DNA from: Selaginella tamariscina
Lineage: Eukaryota; Streptophyta; Lycopodiopsida; Selaginellales; Selaginellaceae
Assembly: GCA_003024785.1 (NCBI GenBank)
Contig: PUQB01000187.1
Coordinates: forward strand, 247,501 to 311,500
DNA: 64,000 bases
Reading direction: 5' to 3'
Under the pieces are notes generated by a model. The model was not told the DNA's origin and ran no database searches. It saw only the letters and a program-made list of their open reading frames with translations. Shown piece after piece: positions 38,304 through 50,505 of the stretch. The stretch's first letter is position 1. Each line of letters begins with the position of its first letter. A program made the position numbers and the translations under genes.

Positions 38304-39756
38304 GTTATGCTTATATACTTGTATATAAGTTCACTCATTATGTTGAATATCAGATTGGAGTTGTGCCTAGAGAGATGCGTTTCAGAGAGCAGAAAGTGCT
38401 GAACTGGATCTGGTAAACATTCAAACTCACACACACACACATCATATATCTTCTTTTAAATACATACACATACGGATTTCTGTGTGGTGTAGGTGCTTAT
38501 TGCACCGGATGCTGATCCCCCGGTGGCTAAGATAATGGATTACAGGTAATGTTTTTTTTGCTTTAATGACGAGATTAGTAACAGGTCGAGTATATTTACA
38601 GTGAATTCATTTCATGGCAGCAAATACAAGTATGAGCAGCAGAAGAAGAAGCGAGACCAACAGAAGAAGGCAGCTGGTAGTATCTATGAATACATACACA
38701 TTATGTATAGATCTTATGTATATATATCCACGTGTGTTTGTGTGTGTCTGCTCGCGTGCGCGATGTAAAGCTTACATTAGTATGGTGTTCTGGCAGCCAC
38801 TAAAGTCGAGCTAAAGGAATTAAAAATGAGGTATGCACTTTAAATGGTGACAGTATAGAACTTAAGTAGCACGTGTGTTCCAGGTATAACATTGATACAC
38901 ACGATTATGAGGTGCGTTTGAAGCAAGCAAAGAACTTCTTAAAAGACGGTGACAAGGTACTTTACACACACACACACACACATGTTGTCAACACATACAT
39001 ATACGAGTGTTTTGATACGTAACTTTTGATAATATATACAAAAATATATTATCAATACATTTTTATATATTTCATATGTTTTTCTATATATGCTTGGAAT
39101 ATTCTTACCTTTATTGATATGTGTATATACGAATATATAGACGCGCACAAGAATTTAATAGTTTATTTACTAAGAGATTGTTATCACAGGTGAAGTTGTT
39201 TATGCCGTTTAGAGGTCGTGAGGCCCAGTTTAAGGACCTTGGTGTTAAGCTGCTGAAGAAGTTCGAGGAGGATGTTGGTGAGGTACGTTTAAATTCTCTT
39301 ATATTTTCATATAAATACATATACAGACACGATGCGTATGGATATGCATATATGTATACAATGGACCCTCTGAACACACACACACAGGCAATATGCATCA
39401 TTATGTACACAATCTTGCAATATATATATCCAATGTCTTCCATGTGAGTCTCTCTCTCTCTCTCTCCCACACACCCACACCCACACACACGTCTGTAGGC
39501 ATAATACATATTGGTTCTATGATCAGTTTGGGACGGTAGAGAATAAACTATCGGACGAAGGAAGAACAATGTACATGACATTTGCTCCAAACAAGGTACA
39601 GATAGCCAAAGCACTGAAGAAATCCAAGGAGTCTACTAAGGCCAAGGAGGAACAAGAAACAAGAGTGAAAACGAAGAGAGTATTCCGGAAGAAGACGAGG
39701 AATATTCTAGTGAAGAAGCTCCTGAAGAAGCTGCACCTACTACTGTGCCTTCGTAG
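37541..39756 (+). CDS. infC: Translation initiation factor IF-3, chloroplast type
   Basis: IF-3 places initiator tRNA on the small subunit of bacterial-type ribosomes. Exons: 37541-37724 (transit-like N-terminus), one ending at 38076 (ILRLIGENGQQ), 38354-38412 (IGVVPRE, AESAELDL), 38493-38545 (VLIAPDADPPVAKIMDY), 38621-38676 (KYKYEQQKKKRDQQKKAA), 38797-38830, 38884-38956 (YNIDTHDYEVRLKQAKNFL), 39190-39282 (VKLFMPFRGREAQFKDLG), 39527-39756 (LSDEGRTMYMTFAPNK and an acidic tail EEDEEYSSEEAPEEAA). These are the IF-3 N and C domains plus the acidic extension of plastid forms. Two one-base breaks: near 38370 (ATGCG where ATGGCG is expected) and near 39660 before the acidic tail. The start of exon 2 is unresolved. 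A telomere-box-like GTTTAGGGTT lies at about 37495. Confidence 0.88.
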
Positions 39757-40278
39757 CGATTCCTATACAAATTTGCCTTGGTATGTACGGTCTGCGTGGT
39801 TAGCATATGGAAGTTTTAATTAAACCACGTTATCTTTCATAGCCTACACACTAGTCAGTTCGCACGCACACATATCTCACGAATTGCTTGCTTGCTTGTG
39901 TATGTGTGTGTGTGTGTGTGTGTGTGTTTCATGCGCACGTACATGTATTATGCTTATATTATACGATTTTGAGTTGTATATAGTGTATATGCGTCAACTA
40001 GCTTAGGTTAGGGTTTTTTGTGTGGAACACGAGCGAACGGCGGACGAAGCAATTGCGGGCGCGCTTGTTAGAAATGGAAGTATTAGGCAGAGCTCTTCCA
40101 TGCATTCTGGCCTGTAATCTGCTACAATCTACGTGTTCGGGATTCAATAGGTAGCGATTCTGATATTCGGAGTGATTCACAGATCAGGATAGGGACGAGA
40201 TTCGCCGATTTCGCCAAGAGCAGATCTCTCTAGGTTCTAGGGTTTGTGGCGATTCCCAAAAGCAAAGCTTTGTAAAAA
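39757..40278. promoter_or_regulatory. IF3-shugoshin intergenic and 5' leader
   Basis: A GT microsatellite lies at about 39899-39928. TTAGGTTAGGGTTTTTTG at about 40003-40020 and TTCTAGGGTTTGTGG at about 40235-40249 contain telomere-box cores (TAGGGTTT), common in leaders of plant growth and translation genes. The GC-richer stretch 40020-40278 is probably the shugoshin 5' leader. No separate gene is supported. Confidence 0.45.
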
Positions 40279-41463
40279 ATGGGCACTGAGAAGCTTGCGA
40301 AGCGGCCTCCCTCGACGCCTAAAGTCACAGAGGAGGAAGCTTTCTAACATTACCAATCTGCCCAGTTGGCAAGAGTCCGTTGAAGAACCCGCCCGCCTTC
40401 CTGCAAAAAAGACCAAGGATTTGGAGCTGCAAAAGGTAATCTATGCTAGAGTAGAAACCAACAATATCAGGAATGTTTTGCATTGTTCTGATTAATTACA
40501 TAAAACTATTCTAGTCAATTAAGTAAGTTGAGTAATAATAATGCGTTTTCATTTCTTTTTATGAAAGGAGGTTCAACAATTAAGGAGTCTTGTTTCTACA
40601 CAAGCCTCGAAGCTCGAGTTCAACCTAGAGCAGAAGTCGGCTCAGAATGAAGAAATTATATAACACTACTATCGACAGATGTTGATAGAAATAAAGAGTG
40701 CGCGCGTGCGTGTGTCTGTGCTTTTATGGAAAAACATTCGACTGAACAGCAGAATGCAGGAGCTGGAGCAAGGTTGTTAAGCTCTTTTAATGCATTTCAT
40801 TTTAAACTGACATTTTGTTCTTAACAGTTGAAGCTTCTACAGCACGAGTATACTCAAATGTCTAGAATACACAAAACCGAACTACAGGTAAAGTTTTGGA
40901 TAATGATATATGAGATCGATTATAATTTGAATAATACACTTCGTATTGATCAAAACGATCTTAGACTGTATGTTCTTACAGAGTAAAATCGAACAAGCAA
41001 ATGGAACAAAAGGGTCAGGAATGCCGGAAACGGCCTCCTCCAAGCACAGAAAAAGTTAAGCATAGAAAATCCCGACATTCTTCAACCATGGCTAGGTAAA
41101 TCAAATAATTTGTATGTGCTAATGTGAGCGCGTGTGTGTGTACATAGCTTTACGTACTTGGCCGGGTATCGACAGATAATAAATATATCCCTAGCAATAT
41201 ATACAATCACACACATAAGCATATGTAGATATACATGTGTTTACAGGCAAGCAGAAACGAAAACACTCTTTGTTAAATGCACGCGGATCGAGGAAACAAC
41301 AACAACAGAGACAACAACAACAGAGACAACTACAACGAGTGTTACTACAAGCTATCAAAGACCACTCAGCACCTCGGGCAGGCCATTGAGGAAGGCAGTG
41401 GAGACCATAACGTCGTATAAGGAGCCCCCCCCTTTAAATACCAAAATGCGACGGCCGTTCTAG
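40279..41463 (+). CDS. SGO: Shugoshin-like protein (centromeric cohesion protector)
   Basis: Shugoshin protects centromeric cohesin by recruiting PP2A. Exons: 40279-40435 (MGTEKLAKRPP; KLSNITNLPSWQES), 40568 to about 40662 (EVQQLRSLVSTQASKLEF), a short one near 40740-40773 (RMQELEQ), 40828-40887 (LKLLQHEYTQM, the conserved LQHE coiled coil), 40982-41095 (KQMEQKGQECRKRPPP; HRKSRHSS), 41247-41463. The last exon ends with GRPLRKAVETITSYKE followed by LNTKMRR, the plant shugoshin C-terminal motif. It also has a Thr-rich stretch encoded by ACA/ACAG repeats (41294-41333). One-base breaks near 40345 and 40985 are needed to join frames. The protein is short for a plant shugoshin. Confidence 0.82.
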
Positions 41464-41544
41464 AGTAAGCACTATATACATGATATCTAAATATATTGTC
41501 TACGTTCATATAATTTCTCAAGAGAGAGAGAGAGAGAGAGAGGG

Positions 41545-41696
41545 AAACGTAAAGTCTAAGTGATAGTAATAGGGATTCATGCATTCCTGAGAAGCCTCTG
41601 CTCCTCACGTTCAGAGTAACTAGATATATTCAACTTCCTCATTGATATAATTTTCCGCATAGAGAAACATAAAGTCTAAAGGATAGTAATAGGGAT
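41545..41696. repeat. ~60-bp direct duplication at the 3' end of the next gene
   Basis: AAACGTAAAGTCTAAGTGATAGTAATAGGGATTCATGCATTCC at 41545-41587 recurs as AAACATAAAGTCTAAAGGATAGTAATAGGGATTCATGCATTCC at 41664-41706 (quoted here only as aligned blocks; each is best viewed at its position). The second copy contains the stop codon and last codons of the minus-strand gene, the first is a displaced copy downstream of it. A (GA)n tract lies at 41522-41541. Confidence 0.85.
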
Positions 41697-42436
41697 TCAT
41701 GCATTCCGCTCTTGACGACGGAGAAACCTCTGCTCCTTCTTCTTATATTCAGCCAGCATCTGTTCGCGGGTGAGGATGGGCACCCCATGAGGATAGAAAT
41801 CCAGGAGCCAACTGTGGTAGCGCCCCTTGTTAAGCTCGTGAAGTATAGACGCCTTACTCCACTTGTATCCAGGGTTCTTGTTCCACAGCTCCACTACGCT
41901 CACCCACGATCGCTTGTTGCCCAGCCCTTTGACGCTCACCACCCCTCTGTGGTCTGGCCCCCATATCTCCACAGTTTCGACGTCACGCATCATCCACGCC
42001 TCCCACTTGAGCTGCCGTCTGCATATCCATGTATGATAAATGAAAATGCTAAAGGATCATACTTACGCAAACGCCTTCCTTCGAGCACCATTCAGAGGTG
42101 CCAACACGTCGAAATGCTTTTCCTCGTCCTCTGTTAGCTCGAAATTCGGCACAAGGGTATGCGGAGGCCCCCTGTAATACACACTGTCACTTGTTCCCTG
42201 TGTAAAATACCATCACAAACTTACCTCTTGTCTTTCACAACCTCTGGCTCTTCGAACCTCATTCCGTACAACATCCCACCTGTGCAGAGAGGAATTTTCT
42301 CCACGATGGCCCTGATACACACTCATTGATTAAAAATAAGGAGATAAAAGAAGACTTACTTCTTTCCCGATTTCATGATCGAATAAGACGTAGGCTCGAC
42401 CAGCGAAGCCGTCCCTGAAGAGGATGCCTTGTTCAT
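41697..42436 (-). CDS. Unrecognised four-exon gene, 196 residues
   Basis: Exons 42436-42360, 42311-42225, 42171-42067 and 42018-41697 join in phase (591 bases, no frame break). The start is the ATG at 42436, in a Ser/Thr-rich N-terminus (MNKASSSGTASLVEPTSYS). Then IVEKIPLCTGGMLYGMRFEE; FELTEDEEKHFDVLAPLNGA; WEAWMMRDVETVEIWGPD; NKRSWVSVVELWNKNPGYKW; LNKGRYHSWLLDFYPHGVP; and a basic, coiled C-terminus KKKEQRFLRRQERNA. There is no signal peptide or membrane segment. Introns are 41-53 bp. I do not recognise the family. High Trp content and the basic tail would fit a nucleic-acid or ribosome-associated protein, but that is a guess. A telomere box (ACAAACCCTATAAACC) lies 5' of the start. Confidence 0.75.
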
Positions 42437-42439
42437 CCT

Positions 42440-44140
42440 TACAAACCCTATAAACCTAAATTGTTATAAGAAACCCCAACCCTAAATACAAGAGAATATG
42501 CTAGAATAAAAATATGGTACGGAAGGTGTATATACTAGGGTTTCAACCCATAAAGCTAGCCACTCTATATACAAACAGCTCAACGATCATCGACAATATA
42601 TCAGCACCATTCCTACCACCTCAGATTATTTTTAGAGTATACTTGGACTTGTCCGTGGTATATCTATAATAGGGTGAGGATAAGGGTGAAGGTGAGGGTT
42701 ACACTCACCTATATGGTATTAATTTAAATTTAATAATTTATTTATTTTAAATAAAATAAGTATAAATTAAAATTATAAGTTATTTTATATAAAATAAATA
42801 AAATTAAAAATCTTAATTATTTATATTAATATATTAAAAATATATTATTACCGTTACAATATAAGCCTATTTAAAATCTTGCCCTCGTGCCCCGTGACAC
42901 GGAAGTGAAAGGATTCTTAAATGTGAAGCACCAGTCTTGGTTCCACCTATGTTTAACATAACTTAAATTTAAATACATAATTAAAAAACTTAAATTTAAG
43001 TGTTTATATAAATTGAGATAAATCTGTACACAGATATACATACGCACGCAGCGTACTTCGTAGAAAAAATTTAAAAAGTGTATATAGATTTGTTTCACAC
43101 TCACATTTCAAAAAACCTTTAAGTGTGTCGGTTAAGTATTTTTACATTTATTGGGTGTTCAATTACTTATGTATTTACTATATATTCGCACATATACTTA
43201 AAATTAAAATTTATATTTATTCTCAAATTAGCACATATATTTTATTTAGTAATGTATGCATATACTAGCATATGTATGTACACACTGTATATATATATAT
43301 ATATTATATGTTAATATATATTATGCATTATGGTAACAAGTAATTTATATGGTATATTTAATTTTTATCTTTATAAAATTATATGCAACATGGAATATTT
43401 AAGGGGCATAATAAGAATACAATTTCAATTTAATATAAGTATTTTATTAATAAATATATAAATCTATATTATGTATTTATTGAAATATATAAATTTGTAA
43501 TATATTATTAATTAATGTTTAATATTGAGATATTATATATAAATTTTATGGTAAATATTACTAAGTATTAAAAGTCATATTATTTTTCATGCACGATACC
43601 CTATCCATTAAATGTTTAATGGTCCAATGTGTAACTTAAGTGACCTTCAAAAGTTTCTTTAAAATTACATAAGGTTATACATAAATTTAAGTAAAATTTG
43701 TTATGTAATTTTAATGTGAATGCAACATACATAACATTATAAAGAATTTTCCTTGACGTTTAACTGTAATACAACAACTGAAAAAAAAAGACTTAGGGGC
43801 CTTACTTAACTTATTTAAGCTATTTGAGTTGTAAATGCATTCATTGACCACTGACCACTTTGAAAATTAAGTGTTTGACTAGTAAAACCCAATATTCACA
43901 CTTAATTTCTTATTTAATAAAAATAAAGATAATATTATGTGATATATATATAAATCAACTCTAGGCATTTCCATAGTATATGAATAACCTTTTAAATATA
44001 TATTTATATATATAACAAAAAAATTTACTTTAAAGATTTACTTTAACACATTAAGGAATTATATGTAAATGACATGTCCTTAACTTAACATCTAAATAAA
44101 AGTCTGATATAAATATTTAATGACTTATTTAACTACTTAA
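42440..44140. other. AT-rich intergenic, no gene
   Basis: The promoter side (42440-42720) holds ACAAACCCTATAAACC and AACCCTAAATACA (telomere-box cores) and GAGTATACTTGG...GTGGTATATC near 42637-42667. From 42720 to 44140 the DNA is very AT-rich with no credible coding frame. Confidence 0.55.
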
Positions 44141-47100
44141 GTGTGTAAGGTCGCATGGTTATCTACAGCCATATGGACTTTAATTCCGACATAGTGACCT
44201 TGTATAAATATCATGTATGGGGAAGCTTTATATTTCACTCTTAAGCTTCTCATTGGTCAAGATGTTGGGCAAGTGGAGATGTTGGACAGGCTTAGAAGCT
44301 TCTGTGTTGTTCTCATCTTCTTCAATGAGAAAAGGTGCCTTCAACTGTTAGATGTGTTGCAATTGAGTTTGGCAAATCAAATTGCTCTCTTGCAAGGGAT
44401 TCATCAAAATGTGCAGCAAAATGCATGTCCATGCCCTTCGATTTTGAATTCTCATGTTTGTCTTGAGTTCTTCAAGAAGCAAATGTGTACCATTAGTGAA
44501 AACACTTTTAAACTATCATGGATGGTCAAAATCCTATCGATTGCAGGAGTTCCAATGTGTTTACAAGGACTTACCTTATAATGGTACAATAGTATCTCTA
44601 TTGCTGATTGACAAGACTGGAGTAGTTTGTCCCATCATTTCAAGCAGGATTTGGGCAAGCCAGAGGATTCTTCTACAATTGTTTGTGAACTTCATGACTT
44701 GAAGTAACTATCAAAAGAAACCGTTCAACAATTCGAGATCAAGTTTATTAGCCTTGTTAATCGCATGGATTTGAACATGATAGAACACGTGCGGCTAGGT
44801 TTGTTGTGGCATGCTCTTTCTCTTGACTTGGTTGGCTTGGTAGAAGGCTTTGGTCCCTAGATTGTGAAGGAAGTGCTGAGGATTGCACAACAATTTGAGA
44901 ACTTATCGAGAGCATTACAACACGTTTGTCCTATTCCTATGACTATGCCTACTCTCAGACCTTCTACAATCTCTGATCATATCTTAATGAAAGTGGGTGT
45001 TGTCCAAATGGAGACCAAATCCTCAGGCCAGGGTAGAGGATGAGGCCAATTTGTTGGTCAGCGAGGTCATGGTCGAGGGCACAACATTCAGTGTTATGAG
45101 TGCTAAAGACAAGGATATGTTGCAAGATCATGTGCAAATTGACGTTAAGTAACAACCATTGAACCTAAAGGAGAAGTTGTTAAAATGTTGCCTCAATTGA
45201 AAAACAAATGTCTAAGGTATCAGAGAACCCAAGGCGCTAGAGCTATTGCATCACCTTTGAGAAATCTGACTCATACATTTAATAATCACTTTTTTAGAGT
45301 ACCATTTTTTTTTCATACTTGTGCAAGTATAGGAGTTCCAATCAAGTTGCCTGATGCTAAGTGTTTCATATTTGAATTCTTGAGCGTGGTAGAAGGAATT
45401 CATGTTTCGACATTGGTGGATTTCGGATGTCCTTACACTTTCACACAATTCCTACCTAGCAAACTCTAACAATGGTGTTAGCTAATAAGAAATCCTTTGC
45501 TTGATTACATCGAATTGCACATGTGCCTTTGGTGTTGGGAGGATACACGTGCTTCTGTTGTGGGTGATGCCAAACCAAGTTCATGACAATATCTTGGGTG
45601 TCAATTAGCTTTGCATTGTCAAGGTGAGATGTAATTTTAAGACATGCACTTTATTTATTCTAAGATGCTTTCCATTGTAGGCTACAAGTTGTGCACCACA
45701 TGGGGTTGTGGCGGTGTGTAAGACGTCATGATGACTAAGGAGGAACCTTCTCCAAAGCAGTGAGCTGAAGACATCAAGAACATGTTGGCGAGACATTTGA
45801 ACATGTCTAGCCCATTACAAGAGATACAAATTCCCTATTGAACAACCAACCGATTAAACCCAATTGATTAAAATGAGGCTAAGGCAACGTTCCTTGAAGG
45901 AAAAAGATATCTTGAATCGTTTTGTGCAGGAGATGTTGGAGTTAAAGGTGATCCGTAACGGAACTACACTTAATTCCAAAGTCAGATGAGACTGAACGTT
46001 TCACTATTGATTTCCGACTATTGAATGATGTCTTCATTCCAAATTCATATTCACTACCATGAGTGGATGATTTAGTTGATGCACTAGGGAACATCATCAT
46101 CCTCGACATGGCTTCAGACTATGGCAAATCCCTCTAGCCTCTGAAGATGTAGTAAAAACACTATTTCGAACACCTTGGGGCCTATATGAATTCACTATCA
46201 TGCCATTTGGATTGGTTAGAGCCTAAGCAACCTTCTAGAGGATGATGGATGAACTACTGGAGGGATTAAAAGATTTTGCTCGTGCATACATTGATGACCT
46301 CCTGATCTAGTTAACTACATGGGAGGAGCACCTTCAACAGTTAGAGTGGGTTTTGCAATAATTAAAGTGGTACAGGTTGAAGTTGAAAAAGAAGAAGTGC
46401 AAGTTTGGATGTACCTCCTTGAAGTACCTAGGATTCATCATCATTGCGAATGGCATGAAGGCTGATCTTGAGAAGACCATGGTAATGCATGAATTCCCTA
46501 TTCCCAAGACTATGGCCGAGTGCATCATTTCTTGGGCAAAACAACCTACTTAGCAAGATTTGTTACTTTATTCTTAGATCTTATAGCCTAACTACAAGGG
46601 TTGTTAAAACAAGGAGCTTGGTTTTTGTGGTCTCTGAAATGTTAGAAGGCATTTGAAGATGTCAAAGCTTTACTAGGATCTCCACCTTTGTTATAGTATC
46701 CGGACTTTGAGGTCCTTTATCCTAGGACCAATGCTTTAAACATCGGGCTTGGAGCAAATTTGATGTAGGAAACTCCAGACGAATAGTGGTACCCGATTAT
46801 TTATGCAAGTCGAACCTTTAGTGATGCCAAAAAATTATTCCATCACATATAAGAAATGTTTGGTAGTGGTATGCGCATTCCAAAAGTTTCATGCCTACTT
46901 ACATGGTTTCAACACCTTGCTGGAGACAAATCATGTAGCAATCAACTCAATCATGGAAATGAGGAATGTGACTGGACGGCTTACTAGTTGGGCTTTGATT
47001 CTTCAAGGTTATTGAGTTGTTCATTGGCATGGGTCTAACATGGCGTGGATGTGTTATCTTGAGCTCATGTAGCAGTGACTGCACTTGTAGTGTTGTTGTT

Positions 47101-48450
47101 GGATGTACTTCTTGAGCACATGCTTCCTAGTTGGGAAGATATCGTGAAGGCCTAAAAGGTTAAGTCATGGATTTGAAGGTTGCAAGAAGTCTTGAACGGT
47201 GACATAACTTTCATGCATATGCATGGTCATTCAAGACGCTGAATGGTATGCTCATATTTATTGGAGATGGTCCCAAGTGTCACGGTGTGGCGCCTCCAGT
47301 TTACATCAACTTTTAGTTGTGGTTCTTTCATAACAACCTGATGTTTAAACATATGGGATTTCAACGATGTCTTGAGAGTATTTATATTGGCTTCGACTTC
47401 ATCAAGACTTGCATGAGTACATTCGTACATGTTTGAATTGTCAACAGCATAACGTGTCTACACTTTCTCCTGTTGCAGCCTTAAAACCAATTCGGGTTTC
47501 TCACCCGGATAGCTTATGACATCATTGAACCATTTTTCGTGTGGCAGTTTTGTAATTGTTACATCATTATGTGCTCTGATTATTTAACTTGATGAGTGAA
47601 AGTGTGCACTTTGCTAAATGCTACAACAACTTTTATCATCAAATTCTTACTAACTCATGTGGTGCTAAAACATAGTTGTCCCAAGAGAAACCTATTGGAT
47701 CAGGGTCTTGGCCTTGCGGCAAAAGCAGTAGCTTTGTTGATTGCAAATCTGCCAATTCTTTGCATCTTGCATCAGCTTGAGATTGATTGTTTAATGGAGC
47801 AATTAAAGAAAACTTTCAAAGACATGCTTGTTAAATATGTAAATCCCACCCATACGGATTTGGATATGTGGCTTCTTTATCTAGTCAACATGAATTTCCC
47901 TATTTAAGGCTTTGTATGATCGTGAGCTAGTGCTACCGTTGACAATCGGCTTGAATCCTCAAGAGGCATGATATATGAATGAGTGGATGTGGTTGGAATA
48001 TTTAAACCAAGTTCTTCTTTTATTTATGAGTTCTACTTTAGTACCAAAGTTCTTCTTTACTTTATGAGTTCTACTTTAGTACCAAAGTTCTTCTTTTACT
48101 TTATGAGTTCTACTTTAGTACCAAGTTAAAGATTTGGTTCTAGTCAAGGCTAGGGGATCAAACTCATATGACAAGACTTTGACCTTGTTGGGTTGGACAA
48201 GTAGTTAGGGACCCAAGTATATCGTTTGAGACATCATGATGGTGTACAAAAGTCCCAACATGTTACATATGTGTGTCAACTGCTTTCATTCTGCCAATGG
48301 ACAGTCATGCATGGAGAAGCACAATCTTGGGTGGAGTTCAAATCTTGAGAAGGGATTATGTAAGGTTGCATGGTTATTTACATCCCCTTATATAAATACC
48401 ATGTATGGAGAAGCCTTGAAGGAGGTCGTATTTCAGGCTTAATCCTCTCT
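44140..48450 (+). mobile_element. Second Ty3-type element, decayed
   Basis: Terminal similarity: TAAGGTCGCATGGTTATCTACA...ATAAATATCATGTATGG at 44147-44220 and TAAGGTTGCATGGTTATTTACA...ATAAATACCATGTATGG at 48360-48409 look like LTR pieces. Inside: gag (about 44240-45140, QQFEIKFISLVNRMDLN, and a degenerate knuckle CYEC...GYVARSC with a stop), protease-like STLVDFGCPYTFTQF at 45410-45460, reverse transcriptase (FTIDFRLLNDVFIPNSYSLP, TPWGLYEFTIMPFGLVRA, ARAYIDDLL near 46280-46310, intact YIDD), RNase H (46690-46930), and an integrase zinc remnant near 47400. Stops and frame breaks are dense. Confidence 0.8.
48004..48126. repeat. Three ~42-bp tandem repeats inside the Ty3 element
   Basis: The unit TTATGAGTTCTACTTTAGTACCAAAGTTCTTCTTTTACT (shown by its anchor TTATGAGTTCTACTTTAGTA) occurs at about 48021, 48062 and 48103, with small length changes in the T run. 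Confidence 0.9.
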
Positions 48451-48956
48451 CAAGTGAAAGTGGGTGTAAAAACCAGTAATGGACCCTTAAAAGTGCTTAG
48501 AAATAACAAAATTATTATAATTATTAAACGACGGCCATAAAGATACATTTTTATCTTCTACATACACATAATCTCATCTTCTTTAGTAACTCTGTCTCTC
48601 TTATACATACAGAAATTAGATAAGATATATGTATTCTTTTTACTAAACATTTTACTATATAAACAAGATTCGCACACATTTTTACAAGTATAAAAACATA
48701 TATATACATTACACACACATATCTATACATATATGTATGGATGTATATGTGTGTGTGTGTGTGTATTTGTACTTATAAGTATGTACATATATATTATTCA
48801 AATTTGTAAATTTTAAAGAGAAACTTAAAAGAAAACAAAAAGTTAAAACTTATTTACACCAAAATACTTTTTTGAAAATGTTATTATATAATTTACTAAC
48901 GAAGGAAATTGATAAAAGGTACCAAAATCATATTTTAGTTTTTATCTGTATACACT

Positions 48957-48987
<31 letters not shown>

Positions 48988-49139
48988 TATGTATATATGC
49001 AGATGTACGTTTGTATTTATGTCATGTGTATAAAGCTATTACATTTACACATGCAGTTTCCTCATTGTTTTCAGTATATGTGTAAACTGTATACAGAATA
49101 TGTATACATATGCGTAACTATCCAGTGTGTAGATGTATA
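48451..49139. other. Intergenic, microsatellite-rich, no gene
   Basis: GT and TA tracts at 48745-48763 and 48961-48985. No supported reading frame. Confidence 0.55.
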
Positions 49140-49194
49140 TATACACATTACCTCTCTAATGAAATGTAGAGCTTGCCATTTGCAGTGGTTGGAT

Positions 49195-49532
49195 TTGGGT
49201 CTGAGATACTAAATAATATGGTGGTTAAAAGCCCATCCCACTTCAGCCTCTGGAATTAAATAACATAAGCAACTAGGAGATTTCACATACATATGCATGC
49301 ATATGAATATATATACACATAAAGAAGCGCAGGCACAGACAAAAACAGACAACGATTAGGGGATAAGTCGAGTCCAGGCATGTTGAGAGATTGACAAGTT
49401 GGTGTAAATATATATGCATATACACACACACAAGTCAGTATGCATATATACAATGTTACCCTTTGGACTTTCTGAGTGGTTTTCCTTGAATTTTGTCACG
49501 CTTATCTTCTCATTCCATTCTTTCGTGTCATC
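49195..49532 (-). other. Two exon-like segments downstream of the decayed copy
   Basis: 49532-49460 is bounded by GATGCAG and GTAACA and reads DDTKEWNEKISVTKFKENHS in one frame. 49249-49208 follows AATTCCAG and, in matching phase, reads GEAEVGWAFNHHII then a stop. They could be the 3' end of the paralogue at 49930-50505 with a different C-terminus from the intact gene, or chance. Phase with the upstream coiled-coil exon does not match. Confidence 0.25.
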
Positions 49533-49929
49533 CTGCATCGAATATTAAATGAGTATATAACTAATCTTTCGAGCACGCACTATCCGTATGCATGTCCGTA
49601 CATACATGTATATGACCATATACATCTCATTATATTGCTGTGTGAGAGAGAGATGAAATGAGATGAGATAAAGTTTAGGATTTCGACTACATGCGTGAGA
49701 GAGGAGGTACGGGCTGCATTAATATAAAAAAAAGCATTATACACAGAAACATACTCACCCACACATCATAAACACACACACAGGAACACGTAGCACAGGC
49801 TAATGTCATATAATATAAGAAAGGAACGGTCTATAAGATATCACCAAGATCGTCTACAATATGTGTGTGTGTGTGTGTGCGTGCGTGCGTGTAAACAGAT
49901 TACACGCGCGTGCGTGGGCTCTATTTTAC

Positions 49930-50505
49930 CTGGAATGACGAGTGAAAATCTGCCGCTCAGCAGATTTGGCCTCCAGGAGCTAGAACGCGCCATCCGCTGT
50001 TTCTTTCATAGGCATCTGCATCATTTGGATTTTCTGCTCGAGCCCCTGCTGTTCTTCCTCTTGTTTGAGAATCCAACGTAACAAGTGAAAGTTTCTCTGG
50101 TAGGATCTTCGACTCTCTGCTCCGGCAAATCTTCTTCTTTCGGACTCATCCAGCATTCATCAGCGGCAGTCGCATTGCTCGCGTCTTCGAGGTTTCCCGG
50201 CAGCATATCGGAGCAATAGAAATCTGCATCTGATTCATCAAGAAAGAATGCATCTTCGACCGGAAGAAATCCGGCTTTCATCTCGAGTCTTCAAACAGCC
50301 TGTTCGTGACATGAATCTTGGATCAAAATCGGGATTTTGCTGCTGTTGCGTGATTCCGGTAGTCTCCAAAGTGGAGTCTTTGGCAGCATTCACTCTGCTA
50401 GGGCAACGATATCACACACAAGGACGAAGTTCCGAAATTTCGCTGCAATGCTGTGCTGTTTTCAATCTTCTCACGGCGGCGGAAATCTGCGATATTTCGA
50501 GGACT
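49930..50505 (-). pseudogene. Decayed partial copy of the exon-repeat gene
   Basis: Homologous to exons 3, 4 and 11 of the gene at 18940-23533, with only one A/B module. Seen: ISQISAAVRRLKTAQ, then [20 protein letters not shown], then KAGFLPVEDAFFLDESDADF and LPGNLEDASNATAADE, then KQEEEQQGLEQKIQMMQM and LLEAKSAERQIFTRHS. The exon A donor is deleted together with the end of that exon (sequence jumps from AATCCCG to the intron's ATTTTGATCC). A frame break occurs near 50060, and a TAG replaces the CAG of AFQLLEAK. Four repeat modules, or their later gain, distinguish the intact gene. Confidence 0.8.

Noticed and set aside
39111..39614. 167-residue minus-strand frame
   Set aside because: Antisense to IF3 exons and introns, made largely of CA/TA microsatellite translation.
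44213..45469. Host gene of unknown function
   Set aside because: Followed in order by knuckle, protease and reverse transcriptase motifs, so it is gag of a Ty3 element.
49460..49532. Continuation of the decayed paralogue as a live gene
   Set aside because: Splice phases do not agree with the upstream exon, and the upstream part has a stop codon and a lost donor.
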